Shown here: one piece after another, positions 58,293-64,000 of the stretch
Layout: the number at the start of each line of letters is the position of its first letter
Numbering within the stretch: position 1 is the stretch's first letter
NCBI GenBank assembly: GCA_016932695.1
Contig: JAFGCH010000016.1
Span: 1 to 64,000, forward strand
Direction of reading: 5' to 3'
Source: Acidimicrobiia bacterium
GTDB lineage: Bacteria > Actinomycetota > Acidimicrobiia > Spongiisociales > UBA11373
Length of the DNA: 64,000 nucleotides
Program-made: the position numbers and the translations under genes
The notes under the pieces: generated by a model
Told to the model about the DNA's origin: nothing
Database searches by the model: none
The model's input: the letters and a program-made list of their open reading frames with translations, nothing else

Positions 58293-59291
58293 TCAACCGG
58301 TGACCAGCACCGCCGCCCCGCTCACCTCGCCTCGCTTGAGCCGGGCCAGGGCGGTGTTGGCTTGCTCGAGGGGGAAGACGTCGGCCACGGTTTGGACCGG
58401 GATGCGGGCCGCCAGGTAGATGAACTCCTGGGCGTCGCGCCGGGTGGCGTTGGCCACACTGCGGATCTGTCGCTCCCACCACAGGTGCCGGTAGGGGAAC
58501 TCGGGGATGCGATCCAGGTGGATGGCGTTGACCGCCACCACCCCGCCACGGTCCAGGGCTTTGAGGGCGGCCAGCACCACCTCACCCACCGGGGCGAAGG
58601 TGATGGCGGCGTCCAGGGGCACCGGCGGTGGCTCCTCGTAGCCGCCCGCCCAGACCGCTCCCAGGTCGCGAGCCCGCTGCTGCTCGCCGGGAGAGCGGGT
58701 GGCGACGTAGACCTCACAGCCCCAGTGGGTCGCCACCTGGATGGCCAGCAGGGCGGAGGCACCGAACCCGTACAGACCGAGGCGCTCCCCGGGCCGGATG
58801 CCGCTCACCCGCAGCGAGCGGTACCCGATGACCCCGCCGCAGAGCAGCGGTGCCGCCGCCAGGTCGGGAAAGCGCTCGGGGAGGCGTACCGCCCAGTCGG
58901 CGCGCACCGTGGCTTGCTCCGCGTAGCCCCCATCGCGGTCCCAGCCGGTGAAGGTAGCCTGCTCGCAGAGGTTCTCGCGGCCGCTGCGGCAGAAGCCGCA
59001 AACCTCGCAGGAGCCGGCCGGCCAGCCCACCCCGGCGCGGTCACCGATCTCCCAGTCCGATACGCCGGAGCCGAGGGCGGCGACGCGTCCGACGATCTGG
59101 TGGCCGGGGATGATGGGCAGCCGGCGGGCCTCGAGGTCGCCCTCGACCAACTGCAGGTCGGTGCGGCACACCCCGCAGGCGGTCACCTCCAGCAGCAACT
59201 CGCCCCCGCCGGGGACGGGTGCGGGCACGTTCATGGCCAGCAGCGGCGCGGTCTCAATGGGCCCGGGTTCGGAAAGCACGATGGCCTTCAT
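58293..59291 (-). CDS. Zinc-binding alcohol dehydrogenase family protein
   Basis: GVCRTDLQLVEGD, IPGHQIVGRV, CGFCRSGRENLCE, LYGFGASALLA. Confidence 0.92.
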   Translation of the reverse strand: MKAIVLSEPGPIETAPLLAMNVPAPVPGGGELLLEVTACGVCRTDLQLVEGDLEARRLPIIPGHQIVGRVAALGSGVSDWEIGDRAGVGWPAGSCEVCGFCRSGRENLCEQATFTGWDRDGGYAEQATVRADWAVRLPERFPDLAAAPLLCGGVIGYRSLRVSGIRPGERLGLYGFGASALLAIQVATHWGCEVYVATRSPGEQQRARDLGAVWAGGYEEPPPVPLDAAITFAPVGEVVLAALKALDRGGVVAVNAIHLDRIPEFPYRHLWWERQIRSVANATRRDAQEFIYLAARIPVQTVADVFPLEQANTALARLKRGEVSGAAVLVTG

Positions 59292-59412
59292 AGGCCCGAC
59301 CCTACCCCCCGGCGGGGGCGGCGTCATCTGCCTCCGCTACCGGGGTGGAGCGGGGGTTCTGGCGGGCTCGTCTCGCTTTGCCATAGCAACCGGAGCGTGG
59401 CAAGGTAACGGG

Positions 59413-59595
59413 GTGAGTTCGATCAAGCAGGTGGCGGGAAGGCGCCCCAAGAAGGTCTACGACGGGGGTCGCCATTGCGCCTATCCCGGGTGCACCACCT
59501 TGATCTCCCGCTACAACAAGAACGAGTACTGCTGGCGGCACTTCCAGCCGCGGCCGGAGCCGGCCCGCGTCCCCGTGCCGCCGCCCAAGGCCTGA
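59413..59595 (+). CDS. Small putative zinc-finger protein (60 aa)
   Basis: KKVYDGGRHCAYPGCTTLISRYNKNEYCWRH; C-x4-C...C-x2-H; GTG start. Confidence 0.6.
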   Translation: MSSIKQVAGRRPKKVYDGGRHCAYPGCTTLISRYNKNEYCWRHFQPRPEPARVPVPPPKA

Positions 59596-59650
59596 GCCCG
59601 AGCCCTCGGCGGGCCCCGCCCGGCGGCGGGGTACCGCGGTCGCGGCCGCC

Positions 59651-61054
59651 TCAGCAGCTGACGAAGGCGCCCGTACCGGTGCCGAAGCTGCGGATGCGAG
59701 CGCTCGCGGCGGGGGGATCGGAGGGCGGATTCGCGAAGCGGCCGTTGTTGTAGCTCAGGTTTTCGTGGTACCAGAAGGCTACGCCGTCCGGATCCAGGTC
59801 GAAGCGTGCCCCCATCTCCTCGAAGTCGGCCCAGCGCCAGGCGGGGCGGATGCCGCCGGCGAAGAACAGCCAGTCCGGCAGGTCCTGGAGGTCGTTGACT
59901 TCCCAGCCGTCGAACTGCCGGGAACCGTTGCGGTCGGTGAAGATGGCGGTGAAGCCGTCCCAGGTGATCTCCTGCCAGTCGGCTCCGCTGCACGGGCTGG
60001 AGAACCAGCCGGTGGAGTCATCCGGGGTGCCGAACAGCAGGGTCAGGGAGGCTCGGGCTTCGGCTGCAGGCGTGCCGAAGGCGACCTCGCCGACACCCTG
60101 CCGGGAGGCGAGCACGATGTCGGATTCGCCCGAGACCACCTCTTCCAGCAGACGCTGGGTCTGCGGGCCCGCCTTGCCGTCGACGTCGAGGCGGTAGTCG
60201 CGCTGGAAGAGGCCCACCGCCTCCTCGGTCTCCTCGTCGTAGGTGCCCCCGCCGGCTCCGCCGTAGTAGCCCAGTTCGGCCAGGGTTTGTTGCAGGGCGG
60301 CGATGTCTTCGCCCTCATCCCCGGGGCGCAGGATGCCGTCGTCGGAGACGGTCTCGCACTCCAGGGTTCCGGTGAAGGTGCATTCGATCTCGCCGGTGTA
60401 GGCGGCGACGGGCTCCCCCCCGCCGAAGTAGTCATCGGCCGGGAAGACGGATACCCCGGCGATGAAGTGCGCCGACCCGGTCCAGTCGAACACTTTGGGC
60501 GCCAACTCGAGCGCAGCGAGGTGCTCGACGCGGCGGGCCTGGTAGTCCGTGGTGGTCTCCAAGTAGGCGAGGATCGAGGCGTAGTCGATCACCACGTAGG
60601 GGTTCCAGCCCCCCAACCCCCGCCCGTACAGGACCAGGGCTTGGTAATCGGGGGCATAGGGGCCTTCGGTGAACGAAACTTGAAGGAGCATCTGATCGCT
60701 GTTGAGGCCGGTGATGGTCGGCATCGGATCGGGAAGGCGGAGGGAGAGGCGGGTGCCGGTCCCGTCGAGGGTGTCCTGCGACACCACCTCGTCTTGCTGC
60801 GGGTTGCGGTAGCGCATCTGGTGAGACCCCGTGTCCCGCAGCGGGTCGGCGACCGGATCGGCCAGCAGGGGGGCTAGGGGGCCGGTGTCGGGCGCCGCGG
60901 TGCTCGTGCTCGTCGTGCTCGTCGTGGAGGTCGTTAGGGCTTGGGTCGTGGTGGTCGTCGAGGCTTCCGCGGTGGTCGAGGTCCCGGTGCCGCCGCAGGC
61001 GGCAGCGCAGAGGGCTACCACGAGCAGCAGGGTGAGCCGGCGAGCGGCGGGCAT
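59651..61054 (-). CDS. Lipoprotein with peptidoglycan-binding domain
   Basis: Lipobox LCAAAC, Thr/Ser linker, ILRPGDEGEDIAALQQTLAELGYYGG...GLFQRDYRLDVDGKAGPQT. Confidence 0.82.
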   Translation of the reverse strand: MPAARRLTLLLVVALCAAACGGTGTSTTAEASTTTTTQALTTSTTSTTSTSTAAPDTGPLAPLLADPVADPLRDTGSHQMRYRNPQQDEVVSQDTLDGTGTRLSLRLPDPMPTITGLNSDQMLLQVSFTEGPYAPDYQALVLYGRGLGGWNPYVVIDYASILAYLETTTDYQARRVEHLAALELAPKVFDWTGSAHFIAGVSVFPADDYFGGGEPVAAYTGEIECTFTGTLECETVSDDGILRPGDEGEDIAALQQTLAELGYYGGAGGGTYDEETEEAVGLFQRDYRLDVDGKAGPQTQRLLEEVVSGESDIVLASRQGVGEVAFGTPAAEARASLTLLFGTPDDSTGWFSSPCSGADWQEITWDGFTAIFTDRNGSRQFDGWEVNDLQDLPDWLFFAGGIRPAWRWADFEEMGARFDLDPDGVAFWYHENLSYNNGRFANPPSDPPAASARIRSFGTGTGAFVSC

Positions 61055-61183
61055 GGAGCCTCCGAGAGGACGAAACGCTGCTCGGAAGGTAGCAAGCCTC
61101 GCGCGGTTGTGCCGATGGGCGGGGCCATTTGGGCCCGGGCCCCGCTAGCCTTCCCGGCAACGGAGAAAGGAGGTGGTCCAACA

Positions 61184-61228
61184 GTGATAGGCAGTTCTTA
61201 CAGGACCCCGGAGGTGGCCGGGCGCTAA
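61184..61228 (+). CDS. Candidate 14-codon mini-ORF (VIGSSYRTPEVAGR) with extended Shine-Dalgarno
   Basis: AGAAAGGAGGTGGTCCA (61164-61180) 3 nt upstream of GTG; TAA at 61226-61228; followed by 7-bp hairpin. Confidence 0.4.
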   Translation: MIGSSYRTPEVAGR

Positions 61229-61251
61229 GCGGCCATCACAGGGGTGGCCGC
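61229..61251 (+). other. Hairpin gcggcca-N9-tggccgc directly after mini-ORF stop
   Basis: 7-bp perfect inverted repeat. Confidence 0.5.
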
Positions 61252-61379
61252 TCCCCGGGGACGACCTCGGGGTAGGTGGCGACTCCAACCCGGACCACCG
61301 GGCCCGGAGATCCGTCAGTTGGTCCTCTGGCGGCGGCGGCGACGCTGAAGTGTCTCCGGGCCTGTCCGCGTCCCGGGGG

Positions 61380-61931
61380 TCAGTGGCGGGCAGCTTCCTG
61401 CTGCAGTGCCTCCAGCAGGCGGCGGATCTGGGAGCGGAAGCGCTCGTCGACCAGGTGCCCGGCGGCATCGAAGCGGCTCTCGGCGGAGTCGATCAGCACC
61501 TCGGGCAGGCCCACCACCCGTACCCGGTTGTGGCGCAGTATCTCGCGCAGGTGCGTCTGCGCCCGTACCGTGCCGAAGCGGCCGCCCGCCCCCAGGATGG
61601 CTGCCGGCTTGCCCCGCAGCGGGGAGGCTTCCCCGCCGCGCGAGGCCCAGTCGAGGGCGTTCTTGAGCACGCCGGGGATCGACCAGTTGTACTCCGGCGT
61701 GGCGACCAGCAGGGCGTCCGCCGCGGCGATGGCCTCCCGGAGGCGGGTTACCTCGTGGGGCAGCCCGGCCGCCTCCACATCCGCGTCGAAGTGGGGGATG
61801 CCGTGGAGGGTCATCACCTCCAGCACCATGCCTGGCGGAGCCAGGTCGGTCGCGGCTCGCAGGGCGGCGGTGTTGAAGGACGCGCCGCGCAAACTGCCCG
61901 AGATGGCGAGGACGCGTAGAGGTGGAGTCAG
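61380..61931 (-). CDS. NADPH-dependent FMN reductase-like flavoprotein; start uncertain (CTG at 61931?)
   Basis: LRVLAISGSLRGASFNTAAL, TPEYNWSIPGVLKNALDW; no ATG/GTG/TTG upstream of the flavin-binding motif. Confidence 0.82.
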   Translation of the reverse strand: MTPPLRVLAISGSLRGASFNTAALRAATDLAPPGMVLEVMTLHGIPHFDADVEAAGLPHEVTRLREAIAAADALLVATPEYNWSIPGVLKNALDWASRGGEASPLRGKPAAILGAGGRFGTVRAQTHLREILRHNRVRVVGLPEVLIDSAESRFDAAGHLVDERFRSQIRRLLEALQQEAARH

Positions 61932-61979
61932 AGCCGTCTCCCGGTAGGTGTGCCCTGCCCAACGCCGTGCCGGCGGCGG

Positions 61980-62468
61980 TCATTCCCGCGACGGCGAGGG
62001 CGCCGCCGCCTTGGAGTGGGGGGACTCGAGCAGGATGAACATGCGGTAGTGCGGCCCAATCTCGGGGAGTTCGAAGGGGTCGCCGTCACGGCGGAATCCG
62101 TAGCGCTCGTAGAAGCCGAAGGATCCGGCTCGGGCGTTGCACCAGGCCAGGCGGCCGCCGTGGGCGGCGGCGTGCTCCAGGCAGGCCTTGAGGAGCAAGC
62201 CGCCCAGCCCGTAGCCCCGATGCCCGTGGTCCACCGCCATGCCGCGCACCTGCCAGGCGGCCCGCTCGGGGCGCCCCGGCATGGGCCGGGGCATGATGGT
62301 GGCGATGCCCACCATCCGGCTGTGGCGGAACCCGCCCACGTGGAGCGCCTCGGAATGGTCGTCGCCGGCGTAAACCAGCTCCTCCACCTCTTGGTGGGGT
62401 CGGAGCAAGGCTCGGCGCAGCGGGCGCACCGTCTCCGCTTCGACCGCCCGGACTTCGAACTCGGCCAT
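61980..62468 (-). CDS. GNAT family N-acetyltransferase
   Basis: WQVRGMAVDHGHRGYGLGGLLLKACLEHA...GFYERYGFRRDGDPFE. Confidence 0.9.
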   Translation of the reverse strand: MAEFEVRAVEAETVRPLRRALLRPHQEVEELVYAGDDHSEALHVGGFRHSRMVGIATIMPRPMPGRPERAAWQVRGMAVDHGHRGYGLGGLLLKACLEHAAAHGGRLAWCNARAGSFGFYERYGFRRDGDPFELPEIGPHYRMFILLESPHSKAAAPSPSRE

Positions 62469-62567
62469 GGTCCCTCTCGACGCGCCAGCCTATCCGGCGC
62501 CGCCGCCGCTCGCCCCGGCGATGGGGCCTGATCGATCTCGGCGGCTCCTCGGGGTACTCTGGCCGGG

Positions 62568-63512
62568 ATGCCTCCGCCGCCTCTTCAGACCGTCATCGCC
62601 TTCATCTGGGATTTCGACAGCACCTTGATCGTGGGCAACCAGCAGGATGCCCTCTTCGAGCACTACGGGGTAGACCCGCAGACCTTCTGGGCCGAGGTGG
62701 AGGCCCTGCCCGCCTTCCACCGGGAGCGGGGCGAGATCATCTCCCGGGACACGGCCTACTTGGTGCACCTGCTCACGTACGTGGAGGCTGGGGTACTCCC
62801 CGGCCTCGACAACGCCCGCCTCCGGGAGTTGGGCGGCCGGCTTTGCCCCAGTCCCGGCATCCCCGAGTTCCTTGCCTACACGCGCCGACGCGTTGCCGAA
62901 AACCCGGCTCTCGCCTCTGCCGGCATCGTGGTAGAGCACTACGCCGTGTCCACCGGGCTGCTCCCCATGATCGAGGGGAGCCCCATCGCCCCCTACCTGG
63001 ATGGGATCTGGGCCAACACCCTCCTCGAGCACACCGCGCTCCCCGGCTACCTCCATGGCGCGGCGGCCTGGGGCAGCCGGCGGATCACCCGCCAGGGCCT
63101 GGTGGTCGACGGGACCACCAAGACGCGGGCGATCTTCGAGATCAACAAGGGGACCAACCGCGATCCCGCCATCGACGTCAATGCACCGCTGCCCGAGGAG
63201 CAGCGCCGAGTGCCCTTCTCGCAGATGATCTACGTGGCCGACGGCTTCAGCGACGTTCCGGCCTTCGCCCTGCTCAACGATCGGGGAGGGCGCACCTTCG
63301 GGGTGTACCCGGCGGCCCCGGCCGGCGGCCGGTCGCGGGCCGAGGATCTCCATGAGCAAGGGCGCATCCAGGGGATGGCCGAAGCCGACTTCCGTCCGGG
63401 CACCGCGGCCTACCGGTGGCTCGTCGAGTGCCTCGACGGGGTCGCCGGGGAGGTCCTGGCGGCCAGGCGACGGGGCGCGCCGGAGGCCCCGCGATCCCCC
63501 GGGTGCTCTTGA
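62568..63512 (+). CDS. HAD family phosphatase-like protein
   Basis: IWDFDSTLI, IYVADGFSDVPAFALLND. Confidence 0.88.
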   Translation: MPPPPLQTVIAFIWDFDSTLIVGNQQDALFEHYGVDPQTFWAEVEALPAFHRERGEIISRDTAYLVHLLTYVEAGVLPGLDNARLRELGGRLCPSPGIPEFLAYTRRRVAENPALASAGIVVEHYAVSTGLLPMIEGSPIAPYLDGIWANTLLEHTALPGYLHGAAAWGSRRITRQGLVVDGTTKTRAIFEINKGTNRDPAIDVNAPLPEEQRRVPFSQMIYVADGFSDVPAFALLNDRGGRTFGVYPAAPAGGRSRAEDLHEQGRIQGMAEADFRPGTAAYRWLVECLDGVAGEVLAARRRGAPEAPRSPGCS

Positions 63513-64000
63513 CCTCACCCTCTTCAGGCGGCCGGTGACCCTGCCGATAGCAGGGCGAGCATCTGCCGGAGGTCCATCACGCCGAAGCGCCTCTCGTCCT
63601 TCGCCAGCCCCCTCCTGCCGCGCCTGGAACCGCTGGCACTGGCCGGCCTGGCCGGGCACGCCACGCTGTTGTGGGCTCTCGGCGACCGCGGGGTGTGGGT
63701 CTGGTCGGGCAGCGGCATCCTGGCGCTGCTCGGGGTGCTGGCGCTCGCCGGGCTGGTGAAGCCGTGGGGGCAGTGGTGGGTCCTGCTGCGGGGTGGCTTG
63801 GGCGTGGCGGTGCTGCTGCTGTTCGGCCAACTGACCGGGGCCGTGCCCGGCCAGTTGGAGGTGTGGTTCGGGGTGCTCGCTTTCACCTATCCCCTGGTCC
63901 TGGCCGGGGGCCGGGCGGTGGCGGTGCCGGTGGTAGTCGGCGGGTCCTATGCGGCCGCTCTCCTGCTCGCCGAGGCCCCGCCGAGCCCGGCGGCAGCTTC
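63513..64000 (+). other. Open frame with several TM segments, runs off window; no conventional start
   Basis: LEPLALAGLAGHATLLWALGDRGVWVWSGSGILALLGVLALAGLV...; same frame as the HAD gene TGA, no stop to 64000. Confidence 0.45.

Noticed and set aside
61276-61947. 223-aa plus-strand ORF after the mini-ORF
   Set aside because: Mostly antisense to the FMN reductase; S/R/A-rich composition without domains.

Overview
This 64 kb window is high-GC, gene-dense chromosomal DNA from an actinobacterium. It looks Acidimicrobiia-like, but that placement is inferred from gene content and synteny only. I found no CRISPR array, prophage or IS element. Most of it is housekeeping: polyprenyl synthase, clpC, a complete BMP-type nucleoside ABC importer, the radA-disA-carD-PIN/TRAM-ispD-ispF-cysS-rlmB cluster, tRNA-Thr(TGT), alaX, a cysteine desulfurase-like gene, htrA, tRNA-Arg(CCT), vapBC, ppc, DUF47-pit, and two tandem radical SAM enzymes next to a large M15/FG-GAP protein. 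The observations most worth following up are: (1) a ~68-aa putative transmembrane hairpin inserted in the first ATPase domain of the BMP-family ABC protein; (2) a ~470-bp mosaic of three unrelated gene fragments near 41.45-41.92 kb; (3) a 14-codon ORF at 61.18 kb whose leader can pair with about 17 nt of the 16S rRNA 3' end; (4) a perfect 17-bp palindrome directly upstream of a VapB-like antitoxin; (5) an SRPBCC-PDZ-DinB fusion; (6) a CarD with a histone-H1-like tail; (7) a minimal alpha-carbonic anhydrase with no signal peptide; (8) two genes without a usable ATG/GTG/TTG start; and (9) a dispersed palindromic repeat family. All product calls come from reading motifs by eye. No database search was run.
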